Position numbers and translations under genes: made by a program. The notes under the pieces were generated by a model. The model had not been told where the DNA came from. It searched no databases and saw only the letters and a program-made list of their open reading frames with translations. Below are positions 26,704 through 36,613 of a stretch of DNA of 64,000 nt, piece after piece. This stretch comes from Actinopolymorpha sp. NPDC004070 (GTDB lineage Bacteria; Actinomycetota; Actinomycetes; Propionibacteriales; Actinopolymorphaceae). Each line of letters starts with the position of its first letter. Within the stretch, counting starts at the first letter, position 1. Where the stretch lies: assembly GCF_040610475.1 (NCBI RefSeq), contig NZ_JBEXMJ010000011.1, positions 186,001 through 250,000 on the forward strand, in the 5' to 3' direction.

Positions 26704-27534
26704 TCACTCGCCGTTGAAGTCGGCGATGGCCGCCTCCCACTGCTCCAGTGCGCGCTCGACAGTGCTGCGCGAACCCGACGGCAGCCAGTGGTTCGCCCGC
26801 TTGATTCCGGCCTCGTTCATGCGTTCCAGCACCGCCGGGTCGGGCGGCGTGGACAGCATCTGCACGTCGATCGGCCGCTCGGCGCGGTTGCGCAGTTCCG
26901 CGACCCGCTCGAAGATCGCGTCGCCGGAGTAGTTGGGGATCCACGCGTCGCCGAAGGCCAGCACCCGGTCCAGCACAGTCGGGCCGTCGCCGCCGACGAG
27001 GATCGGTGGGTACGGCCGCTGCGCCGGCTTGGGGTAGGACCAGATGCGGTCGAACGTCACGAAGCGTCCGGCGTAGGACGCCTCCTCCTCGGTCCAGATC
27101 GCCTGCATCGCCTCGACGCGCTCGCGGAGCACCGCCATCCGCTGCTTCGGGTCGGTGCCGTGGTGGCGCATCTCCTCGCGGTTCCAACCCGCGCCCACGC
27201 CGAACTCGAACCGGCCGCCGGACAGGTGGTCGATGCTGGCGACCTCCTTCGCGGTCACGATCGGGTCGCGCTCGATGACCAGGCACACGCCGCTGCCGAT
27301 CCGCAGGCTCGACGTCGCCTCGGCGGCCGCGGTCAGCGCGACGAACAGGTCGTAGGAGTGCCAGTACTTCTTCGGCAGCGGCTCACCGGCCGGATAGGGC
27401 GTCTCGCGACTGGCCGGGATGTGCGTGTGCTCGGCGAAGTAGACGGCGCTCTGGCCGCGTTCCTCGAGCATCCGCGCCAGGGGGCCGGGTCGCATGCCGT
27501 CATGTGTCGGGAAGTAACCAACTCCGAAGTCCAC
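26704..27534 (-). CDS. LLM-class F420-dependent oxidoreductase
   Basis: A 276-residue TIM-barrel flavin/F420 enzyme of the luciferase-like monooxygenase superfamily. It starts VDFGVGYFPTHDGMRPGPLA, then VYFAEHTHIPASRETPYP and TSSLRIGSGVCLVIERDPI, and the family mark LSGGRFEFGVGAGWNREEM is present, as is ILVGGDGPTVLDRVLAFGD. This pattern fits F420-dependent members common in actinomycetes; the substrate is unknown. GTG 27534 is preferred because GGAGG is 4 nt upstream; an open frame to 27630 adds no family sequence. The gap to the glycosidase gene contains only a weak hairpin near 26676-26687. Confidence 0.88.
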   Translation of the reverse strand: MDFGVGYFPTHDGMRPGPLARMLEERGQSAVYFAEHTHIPASRETPYPAGEPLPKKYWHSYDLFVALTAAAEATSSLRIGSGVCLVIERDPIVTAKEVASIDHLSGGRFEFGVGAGWNREEMRHHGTDPKQRMAVLRERVEAMQAIWTEEEASYAGRFVTFDRIWSYPKPAQRPYPPILVGGDGPTVLDRVLAFGDAWIPNYSGDAIFERVAELRNRAERPIDVQMLSTPPDPAVLERMNEAGIKRANHWLPSGSRSTVERALEQWEAAIADFNGE

Positions 27535-27702
27535 CACCCCTCCATACCCCGCTCGGCCGGTCCCATGTGTGCGGACACGCCGACCGTTCCCGCTCCGGTT
27601 CGTATCCGGCGCCGGAAGCCGGGTGGACACGCCTGCGAAGATCGTCGGGGTCCACAGCGATCGGACGAACCCCCGAGTCGAGACGGCCAGAGGAGATCCG
27701 CG

Positions 27703-29442
27703 ATGACCAAGGCCGGCGCGTTCCGCGCTGCTCTGGACGCTTCGGTGTACTCGGTACGACGTGCCTGGGGGTACTCCCCGGGGTGGCTGCTGAGGTCGTC
27801 CGTCGGTTACCTGGTGCTGGCGATCACCCCCGCCGCGCAGGTGCTCGCGGTTTCCTGGCTCGCGGAAACATCAGGGGGTCCGGCACGCGAGTATGTCCCG
27901 CCGCTCGTGGTGCTGACCGTCCTGCTCGGTCTCGGGCAGGCGATGGAGCAGAACTCGAACATGATCGGTCAGCGGACGACCAACCGTCTGCGCGCTCACT
28001 ACCAGGACGAGCTGATGCGGACCATCGCGGCTCTTCCGCCGCAGCGTGTCGGCCTGGCGCAGACCAACGCGACCATCCAGGGCTGCCGTAGCTCACTGCA
28101 CGATCTGGGCAGGTTGGCGAGCTCCGTGGTGGCGTCGGTGGGCGCACTCGTCACAGCCGCCGCGCTGTGCGTCTCGGTCTGGATGATCAGTCCCCTCGCT
28201 GGTGCCCTGGTGGTGGCCGCGCTCCTTCCCAACCTGCTCGTGTTCGCCTGGGAAGCGAAGATGCAGGACGCCGCGTTCGTCCCGTACGGCGAATGGGAGA
28301 GGCGTTCGGAGTACGCCGTGGAGCAGTTGGTCGCGCAGCGCACGGCGACCGAGTTGGCGACCCTCGGCTCCGGTGCCGTCGTCGCGGAGGTGGCCGACAC
28401 TCGCCGCAGGACGGCCGACGCGATTCTCGACCGCATCCTGGCGCTGCTCACGCGTTCGGGGACCGTTGCCGGTGGCGGTACGGCGATCCTGCTGGGCGGA
28501 GCGCTGGCGGGCGTGATCGTGGGAGGGGCCAGGGGCGCGGGAATCGCCGCGGGAATCGTCGGTGTCCTGTCCGGAGTCGCGGCCACCAGGTCCGCGGGAT
28601 TCTCCTTCGGCGACCTGGTGTCGTTCGCCCCGAAGGTCCGCGCCTACCGTCAGTTCGTCGACTCCGTCCCGCCCCCGGCGGACACCCGGATCCGGTCCGA
28701 TGCCCGAAGCGTCGACGCGCGCCGGTTGACCGTCACCTATCCGGGCGCGGACACACCGGCGATCAGGGACCTCTCCCTCTCCGCGCGGAAGGGTCAGATC
28801 GTCGCGCTCGTCGGAGTGAACGGCGCCGGAAAGACGACCGCGATCAACACGATCCTCGGACTCCTCGAACCCGACGCCGGAGCGGTCACGGTCGACGGCA
28901 TCGATGCCACGACCATGCCGCTGGCAGCGCGCCTTGGTTACTTCGGGCTGCTCACGCAGGAGTTCGGCCGGTACGAGTTCACCGTTCGGGACACCCTCAG
29001 AATCGGCCGGCCGGACGGCAGGGCGACCGACGAGGAGATCTGGCAGGCACTCGACTCCGCTCACGCCGGGGACTTCGTCCGGAGACTGAAGGACGGACTC
29101 GACACCCAGCTCGGCTCCCAGTTCGGAGGAGTCGGCCTCTCCGGCGGCCAGTGGCAACGACTCGCCCTCGCGCGCATCTACCTGCGCGACGCGCCGATCT
29201 GGATTCTCGACGAGCCGACCTCTGCCATCGACGCGGAGGCCGAGCAGCAGATCTTCGCGGAGCTGCAGAGGACCAGAGCCGATCGGATCACGATCGTCGT
29301 CTCGCACCGTGCGTGGACCCTCAGGGGCATGGACCACATCTACGTCCTCGACGAGGGACGAGTCGTCGAACAGGGAACCTACGAGCAGCTGATCGCCCAA
29401 CGGCGCCGGTTCTCGCAGATCTTCGCGGAGCAGGTCGCCTGA
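27703..29442 (+). CDS. ABC transporter half-exporter (membrane domain fused to ATPase)
   Basis: A 579-residue exporter subunit. The first 320 residues hold about six membrane segments (SSVGYLVLAITPAAQVLAVS, LVTAAALCVSVWMIS, PLAGALVVAALLPNLLVFAW, GTAILLGGALAGVIVGGARG). The nucleotide-binding domain has Walker A GVNGAGKTT at 371-379, signature LSGGQ at 479-483, Walker B IWILDEPTS at 499-507 and the switch His in VVSHR. It would act as a homodimer or pair with another half-transporter. The class is often tied to peptide export, but no peptide precursor or modifying enzyme was found beside it. AGGAGATCC precedes ATG 27703. Confidence 0.9.
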   Translation: MTKAGAFRAALDASVYSVRRAWGYSPGWLLRSSVGYLVLAITPAAQVLAVSWLAETSGGPAREYVPPLVVLTVLLGLGQAMEQNSNMIGQRTTNRLRAHYQDELMRTIAALPPQRVGLAQTNATIQGCRSSLHDLGRLASSVVASVGALVTAAALCVSVWMISPLAGALVVAALLPNLLVFAWEAKMQDAAFVPYGEWERRSEYAVEQLVAQRTATELATLGSGAVVAEVADTRRRTADAILDRILALLTRSGTVAGGGTAILLGGALAGVIVGGARGAGIAAGIVGVLSGVAATRSAGFSFGDLVSFAPKVRAYRQFVDSVPPPADTRIRSDARSVDARRLTVTYPGADTPAIRDLSLSARKGQIVALVGVNGAGKTTAINTILGLLEPDAGAVTVDGIDATTMPLAARLGYFGLLTQEFGRYEFTVRDTLRIGRPDGRATDEEIWQALDSAHAGDFVRRLKDGLDTQLGSQFGGVGLSGGQWQRLALARIYLRDAPIWILDEPTSAIDAEAEQQIFAELQRTRADRITIVVSHRAWTLRGMDHIYVLDEGRVVEQGTYEQLIAQRRRFSQIFAEQVA

Positions 29443-29504
29443 AGATCGATCTCCGCTCGCAGTTCCGCACCGCCTGAGGGTCGGCACCGGTGACGGGGCA
29501 GGTG

Positions 29505-32222
29505 TCAGGCGCGGCGCAGCCTGACGGCGGTGAGCTTGTACTCCGGACACGACGTCGCCTCGTCCACCTCGTCGGAGGTGAGCAGGTTCGCCGGCACCTC
29601 CGGGAAGGCGAACGTCAGGAACACCTCGCCCACCGCCACCTCGTCGGTCACCCGGGCCGGAGCGGTCACGGTGCCCCGCCGGCTGCTGACCTCGACCGGA
29701 TCGCCGTCGCCGACGCCGAGCCGGTCGGCGTCTTCGGGGTGCAGGTCGAGGTGTTCACCGGGAGCCAGCGCCAGGTTCGGCGTACGCCGGGTCATCGTCC
29801 CGCTGTTGTAGTGCACCAGCCGCCGGCCGGTGATCAGGGCGTACGGGAAGTCCGCGTCGGGTGGCTCGCCCGGCGGCAGCCAGGGCCGGGCCGCGAGGTG
29901 CGCACGCCCGTCCGAAGTGGCGAACGCCGTCCCGTACAACCTGGCCTCGCCCGGGTCGTCCAGTCCCCGGCACGGCCAGTGCAGCGCACCCTCCCGGTCC
30001 AGGCGTTCGTGGGAGACACCGGCAAACACCGGGGTGAGCTCGGCGCACTCGGCCAGCGCGGCGGCCGGGTCCGGGCAGCCGAGGTCGACACCGAGCGCGC
30101 CGCCGACGGCGCACAGCACGTCGAAGTCGGTGTACGCCTGACCGGGCGGGTCGAGCGCCCGCCGCACCCGCTGAAACCGCCGGTCGAAGTTGACGAATGT
30201 GCCGTCCTTCTCCAGGAACGAGCTACCGGGCAGCACCACGTCGGCGGCCTGTGCGGTGGCGGACAGGAAGATCTCCTGGCTCACCACGAAGTCGCACGCC
30301 TCCAACGCCGCGCGGACATGCCCGGAGTCGGGATCGGTCGCCAGGATGTCCTCGCCGAACACGTACATCGCCCGCACCTGCCCGGCGAGCGCGGCGTCGA
30401 ACATCTCCGGGATGCGCAGGCCCGGCCGTTCCGGCACCGGCGTCCCCCACGCGGTGGCGAACCTCTCCCGCACCCGAGGGTCGTCGACCCGCTGGTAGCC
30501 GGGGAGCACATCGGGCAGCGCGCCCATGTCGGAGGCACCCTGAACGTTGTTCTGGCCGCGCAACGGGTTGACGCCCCCGCCGTGCGGCGTCCCGACGGCA
30601 CCGCGCAGGATCGCCAGGTTGGCGAGCGTGCGGACCCCGTCGGTGCCGTGCAGGTGTTCGGTGACACCGAGCCCGTAGACGATCGCCGGTCGCCGCGCGG
30701 TGCCGTACGCCTCGGCCGCCGCGGCCAGGGCGTCCGGGGAGACACCGCTCAGCTCGGCCACCCGGTCGGGTGGATAGTCGGCCAGCAGTTTCCGCAGCTC
30801 CTCGGCCCCGGCCGCACGCGTGGCGAGAAACTCCTCGTCCACCAGGCCGCGGTCGAAGAGCAGCCCGGCCAGCCCGTTGAACACCGCGACGTTCGACCCG
30901 GGCCGGCCCCGCAGGTGGACGTCGGCCAGCCGGGCCAGTTCGGTCCGCCGCGGGTCGATGACCACCAGCCGTGCGCCGTGCAGCGCCGCCTGCACGATCC
31001 GCGCGCCGATCACCGGATGAGCCTCGGTGACGTTGGCACCGGCGACGAGGATGCAGTCCGCCGCATCGAGGTCCTCGGCGGGGTTGGTGCCGCCGGCCAG
31101 CCCGAAGCTCGCGATCAGCCCGGCCGCCGAGGGCGCGTGGCAGATGCGCGAGCAGTTGTCGACGTTGTTGGTGCCGATCGCCGTCCGCATCAGCTTCTGC
31201 AGCAGATAGTTCTCCTCGTTGGTCGACCGGGCGGAGGAGATCGCGGCGATGGCGTCCGGCCCGTGCCGGTCGCGGATCCGGGTCAGTTCGCGGCCCACCA
31301 CGGCGAGCGCCTCGTCCCAGGTGGCGTGTTCGAGCCTGCCGTTCCGCCGCACCAGCGGGGTGGTGAGCCGGTCCGGGGACCGCACGAACCCGTACGCGAA
31401 GCGGCCCTTGACGCAGGCATGGCCGCGATTGACCGGACCGTCCAAGGCCGGGGTGACGGCGAGGATGCTGTCGTCGCGGGTGTGCACGTCCAGGGTGCAG
31501 CCCACCCCGCAGTAGCCGCAGGTGGTGCGGGTCACCGGGTCGGCGGTGCGACTGTGCGACGTGAGCACTGCGGCCGGTCCGCTCAGCGCGCCGCTCGGGC
31601 AGGAGTCCACACAGCCTCCGCACGACACGCACGCCGACTCCACCCAGGGGCCACCGGCACCGGCCGCCACGACGGTGTCCGCACCCCGGCCGGCCATGGT
31701 CAGCGCGAAGGTGCCCTGGACCTCGTCGCACATCCGCACACACCGTCCGCAGGCGATGCACAGGTCGGCGTCCAGCCGGACGTACGGGTGGGAGTCGTCC
31801 CGGCCCAGGCCCCGGCCGGCCAGGTCGAAGTCCGCCCGCTCCAGACCGAGCCGGGCACACAAGGCCGTGAGTTCGGTGGGGAGTTCCAGCGCGCGTTCGG
31901 GGATGCGTTCCACCATCAGCTCCACCACCCGGCGGACCGTGGCGGCGACCTCGTGGTCGTCGGTGCGCACCTCGACACCTTCCTCGGCCGGGGCGGTGCA
32001 CGCGGCGACCACGCCTCGGTCGGTGCGCACCAGGCACACCCGGCACGCGCCCGACGGTGCCAGCCGGTCGTCGAAGCAGAGCGTGGGTACGTCCGCGCCG
32101 GCCGCACGCGTAGCGTCCAGCACCGACGCGCCCTCGGCTACCTCCACCGGTGTCCCGTCGACCCGCAGCCGTACGACGCCGCCGTCCCGCGCCTGTCCCC
32201 CGGTCACCGCGCCGCCGGTCAC
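29505..32222 (-). CDS. fdhA: NAD-linked formate dehydrogenase alpha subunit (Mo/W-bisPGD)
   Basis: A 905-residue catalytic subunit that oxidises formate to CO2. An N-terminal NuoG-like part has a [2Fe-2S] set (Cys49, 60, 63, 75) and two ferredoxin-type [4Fe-4S] sites (CIACGRCVRMC at 155-165; CVSCGGCVDSC at 198-208). The molybdopterin part has a [4Fe-4S] site CGYCGVGC (235-242) with Cys270, and NCSRICHAP, where Cys361 takes the place of the selenocysteine of E. coli FdhF. The C-terminal cofactor domain includes LITGRRLVHYNSGTMTRRTP. The region about residues 100-125, where NuoG carries a His-Cys3 cluster, has only one Cys. GTG 32222 overlaps the TGA of the beta gene. Confidence 0.92.
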   Translation of the reverse strand: MTGGAVTGGQARDGGVVRLRVDGTPVEVAEGASVLDATRAAGADVPTLCFDDRLAPSGACRVCLVRTDRGVVAACTAPAEEGVEVRTDDHEVAATVRRVVELMVERIPERALELPTELTALCARLGLERADFDLAGRGLGRDDSHPYVRLDADLCIACGRCVRMCDEVQGTFALTMAGRGADTVVAAGAGGPWVESACVSCGGCVDSCPSGALSGPAAVLTSHSRTADPVTRTTCGYCGVGCTLDVHTRDDSILAVTPALDGPVNRGHACVKGRFAYGFVRSPDRLTTPLVRRNGRLEHATWDEALAVVGRELTRIRDRHGPDAIAAISSARSTNEENYLLQKLMRTAIGTNNVDNCSRICHAPSAAGLIASFGLAGGTNPAEDLDAADCILVAGANVTEAHPVIGARIVQAALHGARLVVIDPRRTELARLADVHLRGRPGSNVAVFNGLAGLLFDRGLVDEEFLATRAAGAEELRKLLADYPPDRVAELSGVSPDALAAAAEAYGTARRPAIVYGLGVTEHLHGTDGVRTLANLAILRGAVGTPHGGGVNPLRGQNNVQGASDMGALPDVLPGYQRVDDPRVRERFATAWGTPVPERPGLRIPEMFDAALAGQVRAMYVFGEDILATDPDSGHVRAALEACDFVVSQEIFLSATAQAADVVLPGSSFLEKDGTFVNFDRRFQRVRRALDPPGQAYTDFDVLCAVGGALGVDLGCPDPAAALAECAELTPVFAGVSHERLDREGALHWPCRGLDDPGEARLYGTAFATSDGRAHLAARPWLPPGEPPDADFPYALITGRRLVHYNSGTMTRRTPNLALAPGEHLDLHPEDADRLGVGDGDPVEVSSRRGTVTAPARVTDEVAVGEVFLTFAFPEVPANLLTSDEVDEATSCPEYKLTAVRLRRA

Positions 32223-33934
32223 GACAGCTCCTCCGCGTACACCCGGCGCAGGCTGCGCACGACGGCCGGAAGCCGGGTGCCGAACGGACACAGGCTCGCG
32301 AGCTCCATCGTGTCCAGCAGGGAGTCGTCGCGGGCGGCCGCCTCGGGCCGGCGTTCGCCGAGCCGGGTGCCCTCGCGGCACGGGGTGCACGTGCCGCAGC
32401 TCTCCCGCGCGCCGAACTCCCACAGTGCTCGCAGCAGGTCGCGCGGGTCCACTCGGTCGTCGACGGCGACCAGGCTGCCGTGCCCGGGTGGCGCGTCGGC
32501 CGCGACCAGGGCGGCTCCCAGCAGCGGCAGGTCGAGTTGATCCGGACCGAGGAAGCCGCCGAGCGGGCCGCCCACCTGAAGCGCGCGCAACCTGGCCTCC
32601 CCCGCCAGGCTGCCGCCGAGGCCGAGCACGATGTCCCGCAGCGGCGTGCCCAGCTCCACCTCGTACAGCCCCGGCCGCCGGAACCGTTCGTTCAGGCAGA
32701 CCAGCAGCGTCCCGGTCTCCGGCGGCACGCCGCGCGTGGCGTAGGTCCGCCCACCCTCGGCGACCACAGCGGGCACCGCCGCCAGCGTCTCCACGTTGTT
32801 GAGCGCGGTGGGCCGGCCGAGCAGGCCGTAGTCGGTGGGGTACGGCGGGCGGGGGCGCACGGTGGCCCGCAGCCCGGCCAGCGACCGCAGCAGTGACGTC
32901 TCCTCCCCGGCCAGGTAGGACCCGGCGCCGGCCACGACCGCGACGTCCAGCCGGACACCGGAGCCGTACAGGTCCTCGCCCAGGCGGCCGTCGGCGTAGG
33001 CCCGTTCGACCGCCTCGCGGAGCCGGTCGAACGCGCGTGGGTACTCCGACCGCACGTACACGAACCCCCGCTCCGCACCGCAGGCCAGCGCGGCAAGGGC
33101 CAGGCCCTCCAGCACCCGCTCGGGATCCTCCTCCATCAGCACCCGGTCGGCGAACGAACCGGGGTCGCCCTCGTCGCCGTTGGCCACGACGTAGCGCTGC
33201 GCGGGCGGAACGTCCGAACCCGCCACCGCCCGCCACTTGTGCACGGTGGGAAAGCCCGCACCGCCCCGGCCGCGAAGCCCGGCGGTCGCCACCTCGGCCC
33301 GGATCCGGCTGGCGACGGCGGCGGGGCCGCCGTCGGATCGAACGGCCGCCAGGATCCGCGACCACACCTGCCAGGACGACTCCTCGCCGACGACACCGCG
33401 CAGGACGATCGGTGGGGTGGCGGCCCGGACGACGGGCTCAGGCGCCGGTCGCGGCGGCACAGCCCCGGCGAGCTGCGCGGCGAGGTCGGCCCCCGCCCGC
33501 GGCTGGTCGCCGTCCAGCGCGGCCGGACCCGTGTAGCAGTAACCCAGACAATGCACCACCTGCAGCGACACGCGCCCGTCCACGGTGCACTCGCCGGCGG
33601 GTACGCCGAGGGCGCGGGACACCTCGGTGAGGTGCCGGCCGCCACCGCCGGCCACGAAGCAGGCCGTGCCCGCGCACACCCGCACGTGGCGCGTGCCCTG
33701 CCGGCCGCGCAGGTCGGCGTAGTAACTCGCGGCGCCGTGCACGGCGGCGAGCGGAAGGCCCACCTCGTCGGCGACGGCGCGTTCGTCGGCCGGGGTGACC
33801 ACGCCCCGCGAGGTGCGCGCCGCGCGCAGGCGGCTCAGGCCGTCGTACGCCGGTCCGCCGGTGCGGCGTTCCAGTCCGTCCAGCGACGCCCCGGTCGGCC
33901 CACGGTCCGCTCCACCATCACGATCCTCACGCAC
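32219..33934 (-). CDS. fdhB: NAD-linked formate dehydrogenase beta subunit, NuoE-NuoF fusion
   Basis: A 571-residue diaphorase subunit that passes electrons to NAD. Residues about 30-150 are the NuoE-like thioredoxin fold with Cys87, Cys92, Cys129 and Cys133 for a [2Fe-2S] cluster. The rest is NuoF-like: GRGGAGFPTVHKW and NGDEGDPGSFADRVLMEEDP bind NADH and FMN, AGSYLAGEETSLLRSL follows, and ESCGTCTPCREGTR plus SLCPFG give the [4Fe-4S] ligands. The fused layout is like FDH1B of Methylobacterium rather than the split FdsG/FdsB of Cupriavidus. GTG 33934 is 7 nt after the ATPase stop with GAGGG upstream. The 4-nt overlap with fdhA shows coupling. Confidence 0.92.
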   Translation of the reverse strand: MREDRDGGADRGPTGASLDGLERRTGGPAYDGLSRLRAARTSRGVVTPADERAVADEVGLPLAAVHGAASYYADLRGRQGTRHVRVCAGTACFVAGGGGRHLTEVSRALGVPAGECTVDGRVSLQVVHCLGYCYTGPAALDGDQPRAGADLAAQLAGAVPPRPAPEPVVRAATPPIVLRGVVGEESSWQVWSRILAAVRSDGGPAAVASRIRAEVATAGLRGRGGAGFPTVHKWRAVAGSDVPPAQRYVVANGDEGDPGSFADRVLMEEDPERVLEGLALAALACGAERGFVYVRSEYPRAFDRLREAVERAYADGRLGEDLYGSGVRLDVAVVAGAGSYLAGEETSLLRSLAGLRATVRPRPPYPTDYGLLGRPTALNNVETLAAVPAVVAEGGRTYATRGVPPETGTLLVCLNERFRRPGLYEVELGTPLRDIVLGLGGSLAGEARLRALQVGGPLGGFLGPDQLDLPLLGAALVAADAPPGHGSLVAVDDRVDPRDLLRALWEFGARESCGTCTPCREGTRLGERRPEAAARDDSLLDTMELASLCPFGTRLPAVVRSLRRVYAEELS

Positions 33935-33941
33935 GCAGCCC

Positions 33942-36494
33942 TCATGCCCGGCGGCGACCGGCGAGGAACCGATCCAGGCGAATCGCGACGTACCCGGCGA
34001 ACGACACCACGCACACGACCGCGAGGTCGGGCAGGGACACGGGTTCGGTGCCGAGCAGGTCGCGCAGCAGCGGGACGTACACCCCGGCCGCCTGCAACCC
34101 GAACGCCACCACGACGGCCAGCAGCAGGAACGGGTTGGTGAGGGTGCCGGGCCGGGCCCGCGAGCCCAGGCCGATCCACAACTGCGTCGCGCCCAGGGTC
34201 AGGAACGCCATGCTCTGCCAGGGCCGCCCGGTCGCGTGCGCCCACACGGCCACCCCGAGCGTCACCGCGGCGACCACCACGGCCAGCCGCACCACCCGCT
34301 GCCACAGCCCGGCGCCGAGGATGCGTTCGGCCGGCGGCCGCGGCGGGGAGCGCATCAGGTCACCCTCGGCCGGCTCGGCGCCGAGCGCGACGCCGGGCAG
34401 CCCGTGCGTGAGCAGGTTGACCCACAGGATCTGCGCGGGCAGCAGCGGCAGGGGGAAGCCGAGGAACGGACCGGCCAGCATCACCAGGATCTCCGCGGCG
34501 CCGCCGGCCAGCCCGTACGCCAGGAAGCGGCGGACGTTGGCGTAGATCCGCCGGCCCTCCTCCACCGCGGCCACCAGGGTGGCGAGTTCGTCGTCGGCGA
34601 GGACCAGGTCCGCCGCTTCCCGGGCCACCTCGGTACCCCGCCGGCCCATGGCCACGCCGATGTCGGCGCTGCGCAGCGCCGGCGCGTCGTTCACGCCGTC
34701 GCCGGTCATCGCGACGACCTCCGAGCGGTCGCGGTACGCGTGGATGAGGGCCAGCTTCTGCTCCGGACTGGTCCGTGCGTACACCCGCCCGTCCTCGCCT
34801 CCGCCAACTGCCTCGCTCCCGGCCCCCTCGATGCCGACCTGGCGGGCGATCGCGTGTGCGGTCGCGGGGTGGTCACCGGTGATCAGCACCGGCGCGATCC
34901 CCGCCCGCCGGCACGCGGCGATGGTCGCGGGCGCCGAGGCTCGCGGCGGGTCGGCGATGGCCACCAGGCCGAGCAGGCGCAGGCCCTTCTCGAGGGCGGC
35001 CTCCCAGCCGACCGGGCCGTCCGCGGGCGGAAGTGCGGCCCGCTCGGCAGTGGCGACGGCGAGCACCCGGAAGCCCTGCGCGGCGTACTCCTCGGTCCGC
35101 GCGACGGCGCCGCCCAGCACGTCACCGCCGTCGGACAGCAGCGGGTTGCGCAGGAGCACCTCGGGCGCACCCTTGCAGATGACGAGGTAGGTGCCGGGTT
35201 CGCGGCGATGCACCGTGGTCATCCGCTTGCGCGCGTTGTCGAACGGGATCTCGCCCACCCGCGGCAACGTGCGCTCCAGCGCGGCCCGCGTCAACCCGAC
35301 CTTGCCACCGGCCGCGAGCAGCGCCGCCTCGGTGGGATCACCCGCCGCGCTCCAGACCTCCCCGTCGGTGCGCGGAGGCAGCAGGCTCGCGTCGGTGCAC
35401 AGGACACCCGCCCGCAGCAGGGCCACGACGTCGGCCACCTCCGACGGATCCACCGGCCGACCGTCCCGGACGAGCTCCCCCTCCGGCGCGTACCCGGCAC
35501 CGGTCACCTCCACCTCACCCGCGTACGTCCACAGCCGCTGCACCACCATCGCGCCCTCGGTGAGGGTGCCGGTCTTGTCGGTGGCGATCACCGTCACCGA
35601 GCCGAGCGTCTCCACCGCCGGCAGCCGGCGCACGATCGCGTTCCGGCGGGCCATCCGGCGCGCGCCCAGGGCCAGCGCCAGCGTCACCACCGCCGGCAGC
35701 GACTCCGGCACCGCCGCGACCAGCAGGCTGATGCCGGTGAGCACCATCAGCTCCAGCGGCTGACCGCGTACCAGACCGAGCACCAGCACCACGACGCACA
35801 GGACGGCGGCGCTGATCGCGAGCACCCGCGCCACCCCGGCCAGCCGGCGCTGCAACGGCGTACGAACCGGCTCGGCCGACATCAGCGCGGCCACCCGCCC
35901 CATCGCGCTTGCCGTGCCGGTCGCGGTCACCACCGCGAGCCCGCGGCCGCGTACCACCACCGTGCCCGCCGACACCTCGTCACCGGACTCCTCGGTCGAC
36001 GCAACCGCCTTGTCCACCGGCACTGCCTCACCGGTGAGCATGGACTCGTCCGCGGCGAACGCGACCGCCTCTACCAGCCGCGCGTCGGCGGGGACGACCT
36101 CGCCCTCGGCGAGCACCACCAGGTCGCCGGGCACCACCTCCGCGGCGGGCACCTCCCGCTCGGCACCGTCACGCACGACCCGCGCCGACGGGGCGGCCAG
36201 GGCGGCCAGCTCGGAGATCGCCTGGTCCGCGCGGACCTCCTGGCTGACCCCGACCGCGGTGTTCATCACGATCACCAGCACGATGACCGCGGCGTCGGAG
36301 ATGTCCCGGGTCGCGATGGTGAGGACCGCGGCGACCAGCAGGACGACGATCAGCGGGTCGCGCAGCTGGGCGGCCAGCCGGCGGTGCAGCGGCACCGGCG
36401 GGCGGCGCGGCGGGGCGTTCGGGCCATACCGCTCCAGCCGGGCCGCGGCCTCCGCCTCGGTCAGCCCCGCCTCGGTCGGCCCGGCCCGGTCCAC
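33942..36494 (-). CDS. P-type cation-transporting ATPase (P2 / SERCA-like)
   Basis: An 850-residue ion pump. It has the N-terminal cation-ATPase segment ([20 protein letters not shown]), the actuator motif [15 protein letters not shown], helix 4 [20 protein letters not shown], the phosphorylated Asp in DKTGTLTEG, the hinge [20 protein letters not shown], and a C-terminal bundle of helices. PESLP instead of CPC indicates a Ca, Mg or Mn type pump rather than a heavy-metal P1B enzyme; the ion is not certain. GTG 36494 is the only start near the family N-terminus; the next upstream (36611) would overlap the divergent promoter. It heads the ATPase-fdhB-fdhA unit, with a 7-nt gap to fdhB. Confidence 0.88.
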   Translation of the reverse strand: MDRAGPTEAGLTEAEAAARLERYGPNAPPRRPPVPLHRRLAAQLRDPLIVVLLVAAVLTIATRDISDAAVIVLVIVMNTAVGVSQEVRADQAISELAALAAPSARVVRDGAEREVPAAEVVPGDLVVLAEGEVVPADARLVEAVAFAADESMLTGEAVPVDKAVASTEESGDEVSAGTVVVRGRGLAVVTATGTASAMGRVAALMSAEPVRTPLQRRLAGVARVLAISAAVLCVVVLVLGLVRGQPLELMVLTGISLLVAAVPESLPAVVTLALALGARRMARRNAIVRRLPAVETLGSVTVIATDKTGTLTEGAMVVQRLWTYAGEVEVTGAGYAPEGELVRDGRPVDPSEVADVVALLRAGVLCTDASLLPPRTDGEVWSAAGDPTEAALLAAGGKVGLTRAALERTLPRVGEIPFDNARKRMTTVHRREPGTYLVICKGAPEVLLRNPLLSDGGDVLGGAVARTEEYAAQGFRVLAVATAERAALPPADGPVGWEAALEKGLRLLGLVAIADPPRASAPATIAACRRAGIAPVLITGDHPATAHAIARQVGIEGAGSEAVGGGEDGRVYARTSPEQKLALIHAYRDRSEVVAMTGDGVNDAPALRSADIGVAMGRRGTEVAREAADLVLADDELATLVAAVEEGRRIYANVRRFLAYGLAGGAAEILVMLAGPFLGFPLPLLPAQILWVNLLTHGLPGVALGAEPAEGDLMRSPPRPPAERILGAGLWQRVVRLAVVVAAVTLGVAVWAHATGRPWQSMAFLTLGATQLWIGLGSRARPGTLTNPFLLLAVVVAFGLQAAGVYVPLLRDLLGTEPVSLPDLAVVCVVSFAGYVAIRLDRFLAGRRRA

Positions 36495-36613
36495 AGTTGT
36501 GGCGTACCCAGCGAACCCTCTGCTCAGCGCTCCCCCGGCGCACCGGACATGGCTTACCGTGTGCCCTGAAACCGGTGGGGGCCGGCTGGGCGGGGACGGT
36601 GAACGGAGCACGT

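Noticed and set aside
24008..26932. Long plus-strand open frame opposite the secreted glycosidase-like gene
   Set aside because: Same GC-bias artefact; the minus strand has a signal peptide, F5/8 domains and a ribosome site.
27703..29442. RiPP or lantibiotic cluster around the ABC half-exporter
   Set aside because: No precursor peptide, modifying enzyme or protease was found beside it.
29490..32540. Long open frame on the plus strand opposite fdhA (over 1000 codons)
   Set aside because: It is antisense to a clear formate dehydrogenase gene, is rich in Arg/Gly/Pro with no family motif, and results from GC-rich codon bias.
33795..36569. Plus-strand open frame across the P-type ATPase gene
   Set aside because: Shadow of the ATPase; Arg/Gln/His-rich and without domains.
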